Of a DNA stretch of 64,000 bases, positions 41,750-51,141 are shown piece by piece. The stretch is from NCBI RefSeq assembly GCF_014636275.1, contig NZ_BMEB01000005.1, positions 124,001-188,000 of the forward strand, written 5' to 3'. This DNA is from Cellulomonas carbonis (GTDB lineage: Bacteria > Actinomycetota > Actinomycetes > Actinomycetales > Cellulomonadaceae). The position numbers and the translations under genes were made by a program. Positions within the stretch are counted from its first letter, which is position 1. Every line of letters begins with the position of its first letter. The notes under the pieces were generated by a model, which did not search any database, was not told the origin of the DNA, and saw only the letters and a program-made list of their open reading frames with translations.

Positions 41750-42180
41750 CCCCGTTCGACGGACGCGATCGTGAGCGCGGAAGCGTGACCCTCGAGCTCG
41801 CCGTCCTGACGCCGGCGCTGATCCTGCTGCTGGGCGCGTTGGTCTTGGCTGGCCGCGTTCAGATGGCGGCATCGGCGGTCGAGCACGCGACCGCCGCCGC
41901 GGCTCGTGCGGCGTCGATCGAGCGCACTGTCGAAGGAGCCCGAGCGGCGGCCCAGCAGACCGTCGACCGGGAGACGGCCGCGAGTGGCCTGCCGTGCAGC
42001 TCGAGCGTCGTGCAGGTCGACCCCTCAGGGCTGGCTGCGCCGCTCGGGACGACCGCCAGCGTCACGGTCCGGGCGAGTTGCACGGTGACCATGGCGGATC
42101 TCGCCGTGCCCGGCCTGCCAGGCAGCCGAACGCTCACCGCGGAGGCCACCTCCGCCGTCGACAGGTACCGGACCCGATGA
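41746..42180 (+). CDS. TadE/TadF-like pseudopilin
   Basis: 144 residues. RGSVTLELAVLTPALILLLGALVLAGRV is the TadE/F prepilin-type segment; the exported part holds two Cys (LPCSSS, RASCTV) that could form a disulfide. Second of three pseudopilins in a row; both ends overlap their neighbours (GTGA, ATGA). Confidence 0.74.
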   Translation: MTPFDGRDRERGSVTLELAVLTPALILLLGALVLAGRVQMAASAVEHATAAAARAASIERTVEGARAAAQQTVDRETAASGLPCSSSVVQVDPSGLAAPLGTTASVTVRASCTVTMADLAVPGLPGSRTLTAEATSAVDRYRTR

Positions 42181-42629
42181 ACGGGCTCGCGTGGGTGCGG
42201 GGGCGCATGCGTTCGAACGAGCCGGACGCGGGTTCGGTGACGGTCTTCGTCGCCGTGACGATGCTCGGACTGCTGGTGCTCTGCGGCCTCGTGGTGGACG
42301 GCGGCGCGAAGCTTCGCGCCGCACAGCACGCTGACCGCGTTGCATCCGAGGCCGCACGGGCCGCCGGCCAGGCGGTCGACCCGGCGGCTCTCGTCACGGG
42401 CGAGGTCACCATTGATCGGACAGCCGCCGTGCGGGCCGCCCAGGAGTACCTCGCGATGACGGGCGTGCCGGGCAGCGCAGCCTTCTCTGCCGACGGAACG
42501 GCCGTCGACGTGAACACCGTCGTCTCGGCGCGCACCGTATTCCTTGGCCTGGTCGGCGTCGACTCTCTCACCGTCACCGGCCACGGGCGCGCGGTTCTCG
42601 TCCATGGCGTCACAGGAGGTGGCACATGA
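42177..42629 (+). CDS. TadG-like pilus assembly protein
   Basis: 150 residues. DAGSVTVFVAVTMLGLLVLCGLVVDGGAKLRAAQHADRVASEAARAAGQ is the TadE/G-like N-terminal pattern (G-x-V-T-V, hydrophobic helix, DGG). A short extracellular domain follows; the von Willebrand domain of full-length TadG is absent. Overlaps the LysM gene start by four bases. Confidence 0.73.
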   Translation: MNGLAWVRGRMRSNEPDAGSVTVFVAVTMLGLLVLCGLVVDGGAKLRAAQHADRVASEAARAAGQAVDPAALVTGEVTIDRTAAVRAAQEYLAMTGVPGSAAFSADGTAVDVNTVVSARTVFLGLVGVDSLTVTGHGRAVLVHGVTGGGT

Positions 42630-45600
42630 TCCAGCGCGCCGAGACCCAGGCCCGACGGCCCGATGCCCGCACGGCCGGCGACGTCCTGCGCGGGCTCCTG
42701 GCCACCGCAGCCATCGCTGCTTTCGTCATCGGTGTCCCCACAGCCCTCATGGTCGTCGCCCCGGTGCGAGTGCCCACCTCGCTTCCGACGTGGAGCGGCC
42801 TCATCGACGCTGTGAGCCGACCCGATGACGGAACCCTGCTGCTCGGCGTCGTCACCGTCATCGCGTGGCTCGCGTGGCTGGCGTTCGCGCTGCCGCTCGT
42901 CATCGAGATCGTCTCCTCGATCCGCGGAGTGCGAACGCCGCACCTCCCCTCGCTGGGCCACGCGCAACGACTTGCGGCCGGGCTCGTCGCTACCGCTGGA
43001 CTTCTCATGACGACACCGGTCGCGACGGCCTCAGCCTGGGCACCAAGCCACCAGAACGCTGCACCGGTGGCGCCTCAGCTCCTCCCCGCCGTCACGGCCG
43101 CTCCCGCCCCAAGCCCGACCGCTCCAGTGACCGACTCCGCGGTCGCACCCGCCGCGGAGGACAGCCAGGAGCGCCTGCCGTCCGTGACCGTTCTCCGCGG
43201 GGACACCCTCTGGGACCTCGCTGAGCGGCACCTCGGGTCCGGGCACCGGTACGCAGAAATCCGCGACCTCAACCTTGGTCGCCTGCAACCCGACGGCCGA
43301 GCACTCACCGACGCTCACTGGATCTACCCCGGCTGGCGACTGCTGCTGCCGGCAGACGCCGTCGGGGTCCAGAGCTCGAGTGAGTCGACGGCCGACGCGA
43401 CGGCGCCGTACCGGGTCGACGCCGGTGACACGTTGTGGGAGATCGCAGCCGAAGAACTGGGTGACCCACTGCGCTACGCGGAGATCGTCGACCTGAACGT
43501 CGGGTGCCCGCAGCCGGACGGTGAAGCGCTGCGGGATCCGGATCTCATCCGGCCGGGTTGGGTCCTGGAGCTGCCCGCGACCCCGGCACCGATCGAGGTG
43601 ACGGGGCCGTCGACGGTGCCGTCCACCGATGACGCCCGCGATGACGGGCCTGAACTCCGCGATGACGGCTCGAAGTCTGTCGATGACGGGCCGCTGAAGG
43701 GCGCCGTGCCCCACGAGCCCGGCGATGACGCGGTGGGCGCCGTCGATGAGGGAGCCGAGACGACTGATGACGCAGCGCCAGGTCGTCACCTGGCTGTTCC
43801 GCCCGTCGAGCAGGCCGATGTGGACGATGGCGACGACGACAGGACCACGGGGAGCGGCGACCAAGGCGACGTCGAGGCACAGGAGCTCGTCCTTGGACTC
43901 ACGGCGCTCGCAGCGACAGGGATCGTCGGCGAGCTCGCGCGGCGGCGTCGCATGCAGCAACGCGTCCGCCGGGTCGGCCGGCGGATCCCGTTGCCAGTCC
44001 CCGGCTCATCTGCCGACGACGCCGAGCGAACCATGCGCGCCGCCGTGCCCCCAATCACGATCCCTCGCCTCAAGGCATCGTTCCTCGATCTGGCGACGCG
44101 TTGCTACGAAGCCGAGCGTGACCTCCCGCGCGTCGGCGCCGTCACCGTGACACCTTCCGCCGTCGTCCTGCACCTCACCGAGGACGACGACGGCCCTGTC
44201 AAGCCGTACACGGCAAGCGACGCGCGAACGTGGATGGCACCCCACGAGGCGCTCCCCGACACGACCGCCACCGAGGACTCCGATCGTCCAGAGCCGTTTC
44301 CCGCGCTGGTGACTCTCGGGCACACGTCCGAGGGAACGGTGCTCGTCAACCTCGAAGCGGCTGGCACGCTGACCATCGCCGGGGACGAAGAGGCCGCCAC
44401 CGAGATCCTTCGCGCGCTCGTCGCCGAGCTCGCCACCTCCGACCTCACGGGCCGCATCGGCCTCGTCGCCAGTCCTGAATTCGAACCGCTGGCGCAGGCG
44501 TGCGACCCGGCACGCCTCCAGATCGCGCCGGTGGAGGCCATCGCCCTCACGGTCGACCGGCGACTGCACGAAGTACGCCGTGCCACCGCGGACGCGGGAG
44601 TGGACGACACGCTCCAGGCCCGGTCAGACCGCATCGTCGGTGACGTCTGGCTCCCGGTCGTCTTCGTGACCACCGCCGGGGACGCGGCGGTCGCCGAGCC
44701 ATGGAGCGGAAGCGCCGTCGTCGCGGTCGGCTCACCGCGAGTCGGGGACTGGACGCTGACTGCGGACGGCACGGATGCGCGGCTCAGACCTCTGGAGATC
44801 GGACTCGCGCCTCAACGGCTGACTCTCGAGAACTTCGACCGCTTGGTGGAACTGCTGACCGTCGCCGCTCCACGGACGGACGGGGAGACCTTGGCGCGCC
44901 GCGAGCCTGTCGAAGTCGAGATCGTCGAGGCGCTCGCTGCGCTTCCGGCTGCCGGCGTGAACGAGGAAACGAGTGACGACGACAGCGGCGGAACTGGCGG
45001 CGCCCGCTCGGCCGTCCGGATCGGCGTGCTGGGGCCCATCACCATCGATGGACTGCCGGGCGGCGCCGGCGTACTGAGTCGGCGCTCGACCGAGCTCCTC
45101 GTCTACCTCGCGCTACGGGGCCGAGCCACGGGGCCGGAACTGGACGAGGCACTCTGGTACGGAGCGCGCGTCGACAAGCAGACGCGCAACAGCCTCGTCT
45201 ACCGGACCCGACAGCGCGTCGGCGCGGAGGTCCTGCCAGTCGTCGGCGCCGACGGCATCTACCGGCTCGGCGATTCTGTGACCAGCGACTGGGCGGCGTT
45301 TCAGCGGCACGCTCGCCGCGGTCTTTCCGCCGGGGTCGATCGAGTCGATAACCTGCGCGCTGCCATGGACCTCGTGCGGGACCGCCCGCTCCTCGGCGTC
45401 CGGGATTCCGACTACACGTGGGCCGAGCACGACATCCAGCACATGATCAGCGCAGTTGCAGACGTCGCCCACGTGCTCAGTCGGCTGCTCCTTGAAGGCG
45501 GCGACGCCCGGGCAGCGCTCGAGGTAGCAACGAAGGGCCTTGCGGTGGATCAGTCATCGGAGCTACTGCTCAGCGACGCCCTTGAGGCAGCGATTTTGAC

Positions 45601-45688
45601 CGACGACGCGACAGCGATTGACCGCCTCCGGGCGCGGCTGGCGGACGATATTGACGTTCCTCTCGTCGAGTACACAGGTCGGTCCTAG
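42626..45688 (+). CDS. Membrane LysM protein with C-terminal BTAD/SARP-type regulatory domain
   Basis: 1020 residues in three parts. First, three TM helices (about 23-45, 72-98, 113-133). Second, an extracytoplasmic part with two LysM motifs (VLRGDTLWDLAERHLG near 188, YRVDAGDTLWEIAAEELG near 261) and a long Asp-rich linker (about 330-410), leading to a possible further hydrophobic segment (LVLGLTALAATGIVGELA). Third, a C-terminal half ending in a winged helix (VRIGVLGPITIDG near 797) plus BTAD-type helical repeats. The topology could couple cell-wall contact to transcription or assembly; comparable fusions occur in actinobacterial Tad loci. Ends the pilus operon. Confidence 0.78.
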   Translation: MIQRAETQARRPDARTAGDVLRGLLATAAIAAFVIGVPTALMVVAPVRVPTSLPTWSGLIDAVSRPDDGTLLLGVVTVIAWLAWLAFALPLVIEIVSSIRGVRTPHLPSLGHAQRLAAGLVATAGLLMTTPVATASAWAPSHQNAAPVAPQLLPAVTAAPAPSPTAPVTDSAVAPAAEDSQERLPSVTVLRGDTLWDLAERHLGSGHRYAEIRDLNLGRLQPDGRALTDAHWIYPGWRLLLPADAVGVQSSSESTADATAPYRVDAGDTLWEIAAEELGDPLRYAEIVDLNVGCPQPDGEALRDPDLIRPGWVLELPATPAPIEVTGPSTVPSTDDARDDGPELRDDGSKSVDDGPLKGAVPHEPGDDAVGAVDEGAETTDDAAPGRHLAVPPVEQADVDDGDDDRTTGSGDQGDVEAQELVLGLTALAATGIVGELARRRRMQQRVRRVGRRIPLPVPGSSADDAERTMRAAVPPITIPRLKASFLDLATRCYEAERDLPRVGAVTVTPSAVVLHLTEDDDGPVKPYTASDARTWMAPHEALPDTTATEDSDRPEPFPALVTLGHTSEGTVLVNLEAAGTLTIAGDEEAATEILRALVAELATSDLTGRIGLVASPEFEPLAQACDPARLQIAPVEAIALTVDRRLHEVRRATADAGVDDTLQARSDRIVGDVWLPVVFVTTAGDAAVAEPWSGSAVVAVGSPRVGDWTLTADGTDARLRPLEIGLAPQRLTLENFDRLVELLTVAAPRTDGETLARREPVEVEIVEALAALPAAGVNEETSDDDSGGTGGARSAVRIGVLGPITIDGLPGGAGVLSRRSTELLVYLALRGRATGPELDEALWYGARVDKQTRNSLVYRTRQRVGAEVLPVVGADGIYRLGDSVTSDWAAFQRHARRGLSAGVDRVDNLRAAMDLVRDRPLLGVRDSDYTWAEHDIQHMISAVADVAHVLSRLLLEGGDARAALEVATKGLAVDQSSELLLSDALEAAILTDDATAIDRLRARLADDIDVPLVEYTGRS
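43627..43729 (+). repeat. CGATGAC repeats inside the LysM/BTAD gene
   Basis: CGATGAC recurs at 43627, 43639, 43660, 43681 and 43723, all in one reading frame and encoding Asp-Asp pairs in the acidic linker. Each pair uses GAT-GAC although GAC-GAC is the norm in these GC-rich genes. The heptamer is the same as in the promoter-region cluster at 33651-33749. Confidence 0.45.
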
Positions 45689-45757
45689 TGTCCTCGGCAT
45701 CCACACACCCGGATGTCTGACTTCAACCACGCCCGCCTACCCGCCTTCCACCACGGG

Positions 45758-46300
45758 TCACCGAGTCGTGTTGATCTCGAACGTCCGCAGATGGTCGCCG
45801 TATAGGCGGGTGGTTGGGAGACTCGGATCGAGCCGGGCAACGATCTGCTGGTACTCGACGAGGGAGTCGGTGACGGTGAACGCGTGAGTGAGGTCGTCGC
45901 GCCTCGCCGCCGCAGCCACGAACGCCGCCCAGGTGCTGGTGTCGAACAGGCCCGTAGCAGGCCGCCGCAGGGATCGACCGGCCTTCTCCAGCCACCTCCT
46001 CGATGCGCTCGCCCCGCGCGCCGGCACGCAACCAGAGGGGAGGCGCGATTGCCCCGAACCGGCGTCGGAGCGAGACCAGCGTGGGGTCCTCGTAGGTGAG
46101 GGTGAAGAACTCGGCGTTCTCGTGGAACCCGTCGGCCATTGGGAACTGTTCGACGAACCGGTAGTCGCCTGTCACCCGAGTTCCGGTCGTCGCGGCGCCG
46201 GCGCCAGCAACGCGGATGCGCGGCTTGGTGATGTAGCCCCAGATGGACGGTGGTCGTCCCGAACCCGCGCACTGGGCACGTGGCGAAGAGCCATCGTCGG
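45758..46300 (-). pseudogene. Decayed C-terminal part of an adenine-specific DNA methyltransferase
   Basis: Leftward, the frame IWGYITKPRIRVAG, then GDYRFVEQFPMADGFHENAEFFTLTYEDP and IAPPLWLRAGARGERIEE matches the C-terminal region of large site-specific DNA methyltransferases (EFF.LTY..P......F..IAP.LWLRAG..G). Near 45990 the frame breaks; another frame gives LFDTSTWAAFVAA and ends DHLRTFEINTTR with a stop at 45758-45760. The catalytic domain is gone. This is the scar of a restriction/defence locus between the pilus operon and the next gene. Assignment from remembered family patterns. Confidence 0.5.
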
Positions 46301-46358
46301 CGGTGGATCAGGGGCGGCACACTCCGGAAGGTCCCCGCCGACGGCAAGTCCGACGTCG

Positions 46359-48065
46359 TCATGCGCGGCGCAGAAGACCTGTAACGCCAGCGAGGAGGAG
46401 AGCCGTCAAGATCCAGGCAAAGGCGCGCAAGGCGCTGAGTGCGCCCACCAGGGCGGGCCCCTCAGGCTCCCAGTGCTCTGCAGTACTGGTCGCCGCGGCG
46501 GGCAGCGTCGCGCCGAGCGCATATTCGAACGGTTGGAAGCAAGGGTAGCTCGACTTGATCTCAGCGCAGGACGTCGCCCCCGTTGGCCTGACTGGCCCAG
46601 GTTCACTCGACGAGAGGCTCGCTTCGAGCGCGTCCTCCGGCGCCGTTGGGATGAAGGAAGCCGAGGCGGCTATCGTCAATGCGAGCACCACAGAGAAGAC
46701 GATGGCTAGCCATCCAGCGGCAAGCATCGGGTAGTACCCGTACCCCGCAAGCGCGCCATAGGCCCAGCGAAGGGGCTTGGCGTACCAAGGAACGAACCGC
46801 GTACCGCGATGAGCGGCAGCAGCTCTCAGCCGGCGCGCTTCTGTGGGTTGCCCTGAACGATCGAGGACCGCCGCCACCTCATGCCATGGCTGAGACGAGT
46901 ACGTGGGGCCGGAGTCGAGCCAAGCTCGCGCCGTTCGCCAGTCATCATGCACCGGTCCCTCTATAGCCCGGATCGTCCACCCTGTCGCCTCCAAGGGCTC
47001 AGGAAGGACTGGCCCTGTCATGAGTGCACCAATATCGGCGTGTGCGAGGTTCGCTCCTCCTTTGGCCTGCGCCGGTCGCATATAGACCACGCCCACCGTC
47101 GCCGCTTCCAGGCTTAGCGCCTCGACTCGATCGCTGCGGATCGTTGCCCCGGAAAGATTGAAGTCGCCAGCAACGCGCGCGTGTGCGGCTCGGATGCCGC
47201 CGCTCAAGACCGCACCCCTGAGCAGGACGCCACCGTCGATCCGTGCATTATTCAGCACCAGCGCAAGATCGCTGCGGCTTGTCACATTGGCGAGGCTTAG
47301 ACTCAGCTGGCCATTGATCTTGACCGCAATGGCATGAATCTGTCCTTGCACTACTGAGCGGCGAAGTCGCACGTCACCATCAACCTGGGCATTATACATC
47401 GCCAAGGCGTCGCCATTGGGATTAACAAGCGTTGACTCCGCGAGGTCGAGAGGCCCAAAGATCCGCGCCCCGGCGACGCGGACCTCGCCCCTAGCGCTCA
47501 GACCTCGCAAAAATAGACCCCCGCGAATCTCGGATTCGTCGAGGACCAATGCATGCCCGCGAACGTTCGTGAAGGACGCCGCGGCCAAATCTGCCTGGCC
47601 GGCGATGCGCGCGTTTACAACGCTGACCTCGCCGATTGAATAAAGGTTTCGCCATGCCACCGACTTGAGTTCGACCTCGTCCGCATTTAGCCCGGCAATC
47701 CTGGACCCTGTAAGGGCAAGTAGCGGCAGGCGCGAATGCTCGATCGACATGGCCTCTGGGACATCACACCGGATCAGGCTGAGCGGGACTGCGGACTGGA
47801 TCCACCCGAGGTCAAGTGGACCATCGATTCGGGCGTGGCGGATCCTCAGGCCTCGCGGGCTACAGGTACGCGTGCCTAGTGCGGCTAGCGCAGCGCGCAG
47901 CGCGTCTGCGGGCACGACGTGTCGGTCGTCCCATGCAGCCGTCTCCGCAACTGTGAGTCGCCGATCAGTCCTGATCCCGCCAAGGTCGAGTGTGTCGCCA
48001 TCGACTGCGGCGGCCACCATGGAGTCCGTCCATTCGGTGACGCTGCGCGCTCTGTCCATCTGCAC
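46359..48065 (-). CDS. Right-handed beta-helix (pentapeptide-like) membrane protein, unknown function
   Basis: 568 residues. Residues about 60-355 are tandem short repeats (GPLDLAESTLVNPNGDAL, GDVRLRRSVVQGQIHA, GGVLLRGAVLSGGIRA) that predict a beta-helix of the pentapeptide/bactofilin kind. Two TM helices (near 445-470 and the C-terminus, AFAWILTALLLAGVTGLLRR) enclose a Cys-containing loop. Streptomyces homologues carry the doubtful label membrane-associated oxidoreductase; no redox motif is present. GC content is visibly lower than the flanks and the strand is opposite, so it looks acquired. A defence or signalling role is speculation. Confidence 0.7.
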   Translation of the reverse strand: MQMDRARSVTEWTDSMVAAAVDGDTLDLGGIRTDRRLTVAETAAWDDRHVVPADALRAALAALGTRTCSPRGLRIRHARIDGPLDLGWIQSAVPLSLIRCDVPEAMSIEHSRLPLLALTGSRIAGLNADEVELKSVAWRNLYSIGEVSVVNARIAGQADLAAASFTNVRGHALVLDESEIRGGLFLRGLSARGEVRVAGARIFGPLDLAESTLVNPNGDALAMYNAQVDGDVRLRRSVVQGQIHAIAVKINGQLSLSLANVTSRSDLALVLNNARIDGGVLLRGAVLSGGIRAAHARVAGDFNLSGATIRSDRVEALSLEAATVGVVYMRPAQAKGGANLAHADIGALMTGPVLPEPLEATGWTIRAIEGPVHDDWRTARAWLDSGPTYSSQPWHEVAAVLDRSGQPTEARRLRAAAAHRGTRFVPWYAKPLRWAYGALAGYGYYPMLAAGWLAIVFSVVLALTIAASASFIPTAPEDALEASLSSSEPGPVRPTGATSCAEIKSSYPCFQPFEYALGATLPAAATSTAEHWEPEGPALVGALSALRAFAWILTALLLAGVTGLLRRA

Positions 48066-48276
48066 ATGATGGCGGCTCGGACCGGCTTGTCACCGCGCGC
48101 TCCGGCGACTGTCGCGCCACCGACGCCTCCGTCCCGGCCGCTGCCTTTGCCCTTGACCCGTCCCCTGGTTGCTGGCGCTAGGTCCGCCTCGGGGATCGGC
48201 ACGTCTTCGCTCGGGCGCCGCACACCTCATGTCAGCCCAGCGAGGCGGGATCCCACGGAAGAGGTGGAGTTCGATC
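48066..48276. other. Divergent intergenic region before the conjugation operon
   Basis: About 210 bases with no gene I can support. It should hold the promoter for the rightward conjugation genes (GAGGTGGAG ribosome site at its right end) and for the leftward beta-helix gene. No clear operator was found. Confidence 0.4.
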
Positions 48277-48582
48277 ATGTTGCGACCAATGGACCTGGCG
48301 CTTGTCGGCACCGACCCGGGCATCAGTCCGAACGAGGACGGGCTCCCAGGGCTCCCCGTGATCCGGTCGATCGTGGGCGCCCTGCTGACGTGGGGCCTCG
48401 TGGCCTGTGTCGCCGGGCTCGTTATCTCGGTCATCGTCTGGGCCCTCGCCCACCAGCAGGGCAACTACCAGTACGCACAGGGCGGCAAGTCCGGCGTCGT
48501 CGTCTCGGCGGGTGGCGCGCTGCTCATCGGCGCGGCCAACGCGATCGTCGGCTTCTTCGCCGGCCTCGGGGCCGGAGTCTGA
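48277..48582 (+). CDS. Small two-TM conjugation protein (DUF6112-like)
   Basis: 101 residues with two TM helices (about 29-56 and 73-100) split by a short loop (HQQGNYQYAQGGKSG). Size, topology and position directly before the TrbL-like gene fit the VirB2/VirB3-like small membrane components that start actinobacterial conjugation operons (annotated DUF6112 in relatives, from memory). Possible pore or pilin subunit. Confidence 0.65.
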   Translation: MLRPMDLALVGTDPGISPNEDGLPGLPVIRSIVGALLTWGLVACVAGLVISVIVWALAHQQGNYQYAQGGKSGVVVSAGGALLIGAANAIVGFFAGLGAGV

Positions 48583-48583
48583 C

Positions 48584-49723
48584 GTGGCGACGACCGAACT
48601 CGACCCGTGCGTCGGACCGATCGTCTTCGTCTGCGACCTCGTCTCGAACGCTGCAGGCTCCGCCCAGACCGCCGCATCGGACTACGTGCTCGGCGGAGTC
48701 GCGAGCGCCTTCGTCGACGCGGCCGCGTACCTCGGCGAGATGGCGCTGCGCCTGCTCGACTCCTCGACGGCAGTCGACCTCTCCGCCGCATGGCTCCGTT
48801 CGAACATCGGCGTGATCGCTTCGGTGACCCTGCCGCTCGTTGTCGCGCTCTTCGTCATCCAGGTCATCGGATCGGTCCTTCGGCGCGAAGGCGCGGGTCT
48901 CGGTCGTGCCGTCGTCGGGGCGGGCAAGGCCCTCCTCGGCGGCGCTTTGGCCCTTGCGGTCACGCAACTCGCTCTCACGGCCGTGGACGAGCTGTGCGAA
49001 GCGGTCGCCAGCGCCGCCGGGACGACCGTCGGCACGGCCGCGGCCCAGTTCTTCAACTTCACCGCCCTGGCATCGGCACAGTCCCCCGGCGTGCAGCTCA
49101 TCATCGGCTTCCTCCTATGCGTGGCGTTCCTGCTGCTGTGGGGGGTGCTGCTCTTCCGCAAGGCGGCCCTCATCCTGATCGCCGTCTTCGCGCCCGTGGC
49201 CTTCGCCGGCTCGGCGTGGGACCAGACGCGCGTGTGGACGCGGCGGTGGCTGGAGATCGTCGCGGCGCTCGTGTTCTCGAAGCTCGTCATCGTCGTCGTC
49301 TTCGTGGTCGGAGCCTCAGCCTTCAGCGGCACGGGCCCGGACCTCACGGGCACGGATGAGGCGACGCCGGACGCACGGTCGTTCTCCGACCTGCTCGTCG
49401 GCCTGCTCCTCATGGCCATCGCGCTGTTCGCACCCTGGCTGACGTGGCGGTTCGTGCACTGGTCCGGCATGGAGGCCGCCAGCCTCATGCACCAGAACGT
49501 CGCGGCGAACCCGATCTCGCGCGCCGGGCAGGCGTCCGGCCGGACAGCCCGGGTCGCGGCACAGCATGCGGCGCTCACGATGGTGACGCGCGGTGTCGGC
49601 TCCGGCGCCGCTGGCGCCCGGGGAGGCCGCGCTGCCGCCACGATCAAGCCCGTCGCGGCAGCGCCACCGCCCACCGCGCCACCGAAGTCCGGTGGGGCCT
49701 CCGGTAAGGCGACCGGGTCATGA
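48584..49723 (+). CDS. TrbL/VirB6-like conjugation channel protein
   Basis: 379 residues, GTG start one base after the previous stop. Six or so TM helices, including IASVTLPLVVALFVIQVIGSVLRR and FRKAALILIAVFAPVAFAGSAW, a pattern of VirB6/TrbL-like proteins, then a long Ala/Gly/Pro-rich cytoplasmic tail. It probably forms the inner-membrane core of the mating channel. Overlaps the next gene (ATGA). Confidence 0.75.
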   Translation: MATTELDPCVGPIVFVCDLVSNAAGSAQTAASDYVLGGVASAFVDAAAYLGEMALRLLDSSTAVDLSAAWLRSNIGVIASVTLPLVVALFVIQVIGSVLRREGAGLGRAVVGAGKALLGGALALAVTQLALTAVDELCEAVASAAGTTVGTAAAQFFNFTALASAQSPGVQLIIGFLLCVAFLLLWGVLLFRKAALILIAVFAPVAFAGSAWDQTRVWTRRWLEIVAALVFSKLVIVVVFVVGASAFSGTGPDLTGTDEATPDARSFSDLLVGLLLMAIALFAPWLTWRFVHWSGMEAASLMHQNVAANPISRAGQASGRTARVAAQHAALTMVTRGVGSGAAGARGGRAAATIKPVAAAPPPTAPPKSGGASGKATGS

Positions 49724-51141
49724 GCGCGGCGACGTCGACGCTGGACGCACCGTCGGTGCGCTTCGCCAGGCGTGAACGCCGAGGAGTGCTCCTCGGTCTG
49801 GGTGGAGCACAGGTCGGCGTCCTCGGCATCGCGGTGTTCGTCGCCGTCGTGGGCGTCTACTCCGCCGGAGGTGTCGGGCTCGCTGCCTCTGCCGCACTTT
49901 GGCTCCCGCTGACCGTGTTGGCACTCGCCGGGGTCGGCGGACGGCCGCTCGTCGAGTGGGTGCCGGTGTGCAGCGCATGGGCCGTTCGTCGGCTCGCCGG
50001 TGGAGCTCGGGAGGTCACGCCACCGGTCACGCGCCCGGAGCTCGCGCTGCCCGGAGTGGGTGCGATCCCGCTCGATGTCACGCCGACGCTCGGCGCAGCC
50101 CTGCTCGTCGACCGGCGTGGTGGGTCGGTCGTCGCCGTGGCATGCGTCAGCGGCCGCGGGTTCGTACTCGACGACCCGGGCACGCAGACCTTGAAGGTCG
50201 ACGGCTGGGGTCGCGCGTTGGCCGCCCTCGGTCGTCGACGCGCGGTCCGCCGGGTCCAGCTGATCCTGCGCACGGCGCAGTGTGGTGAGACGTCCGTGCA
50301 CCGGTGGTGGAGGGAAAACGCCGTCAGCGCCGGATCGTCGGCCGGCTCGGTGCTCGCGGAGCTCATGGCCGACGCCTCCTACGCGACGCGACGACCGGAG
50401 GCGCTGCTGGCAATCGCCCTGCGGCCACCGCACGGCGCGCTGAGACGACTCGGCCACTCGGACATCGTCATGCTCGAGCAGGAACTGACGTCCGTGGCGG
50501 ACGCGCTGAGATCCGCGGACGTCGACGTCATCGCCTGGACCACACCGGTCCAGGTGCACGCCTTGCTGCGCTCCGCCTACGACCCGGCGACGTGCCCGCC
50601 ATTGGGCACCGACGTCGCGACCACCGCGCCGCCGGCGATGGGAGTCGCAGAGTCGTGGAACCACATCACGACGGACGGCGCGGTGCATGCGACCTACTGG
50701 ATCGCCGAGTGGCCGCGCGCGGAGGTGCACCCGGGCTTCCTCCAGCCGCTCGTGCTGTCGCCCGACGTGGTGCGGACCGTGACGCTCATCGCGGAGCCGC
50801 TGCCGATCGCCGCGTCCCTGCGCGAGATTCGGCGGGCGAAGGCTGAGCACACTGCCGACGCCGCACAGCGTGGCCGCATCGGACAGGTCGAGGACGAGTC
50901 GATCCGCGCCGAGCTCGACGACCTCCTGCGTCGCGAGCAGGAACTTGTCGCTGGCCACGGGGACCTCCGCTTCACCGGACTGGTCACCGTCTCGGCACGC
51001 ACGCTCGACGAGCTCGACGCCGCGTGCGGCGCGACCGAGGCCGCTGCCGCACAGGCCTTGTGCGAGATGCGCCGGCTCGTCGGCCAGCAGGCGACCGCCC
51101 ACCTGGCCGCCGCCGTCCCGCTGGCCAGGGGTGTGCTGTGA
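49720..51141 (+). CDS. SCO6880-type conjugation protein
   Basis: 473 residues. Two TM helices near the N-terminus (about 25-70), then a soluble domain with GAALLVDRRGGSVVAVACVSGRGF and LLRREQELVAGHGDLRFTGLVTVSA; this matches the SCO6880 family, which resembles the N-terminal, non-ATPase part of VirB4. It likely pairs with the ATPase encoded just downstream, overlapping at TGATG. Confidence 0.75.
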   Translation: MSAATSTLDAPSVRFARRERRGVLLGLGGAQVGVLGIAVFVAVVGVYSAGGVGLAASAALWLPLTVLALAGVGGRPLVEWVPVCSAWAVRRLAGGAREVTPPVTRPELALPGVGAIPLDVTPTLGAALLVDRRGGSVVAVACVSGRGFVLDDPGTQTLKVDGWGRALAALGRRRAVRRVQLILRTAQCGETSVHRWWRENAVSAGSSAGSVLAELMADASYATRRPEALLAIALRPPHGALRRLGHSDIVMLEQELTSVADALRSADVDVIAWTTPVQVHALLRSAYDPATCPPLGTDVATTAPPAMGVAESWNHITTDGAVHATYWIAEWPRAEVHPGFLQPLVLSPDVVRTVTLIAEPLPIAASLREIRRAKAEHTADAAQRGRIGQVEDESIRAELDDLLRREQELVAGHGDLRFTGLVTVSARTLDELDAACGATEAAAAQALCEMRRLVGQQATAHLAAAVPLARGVL

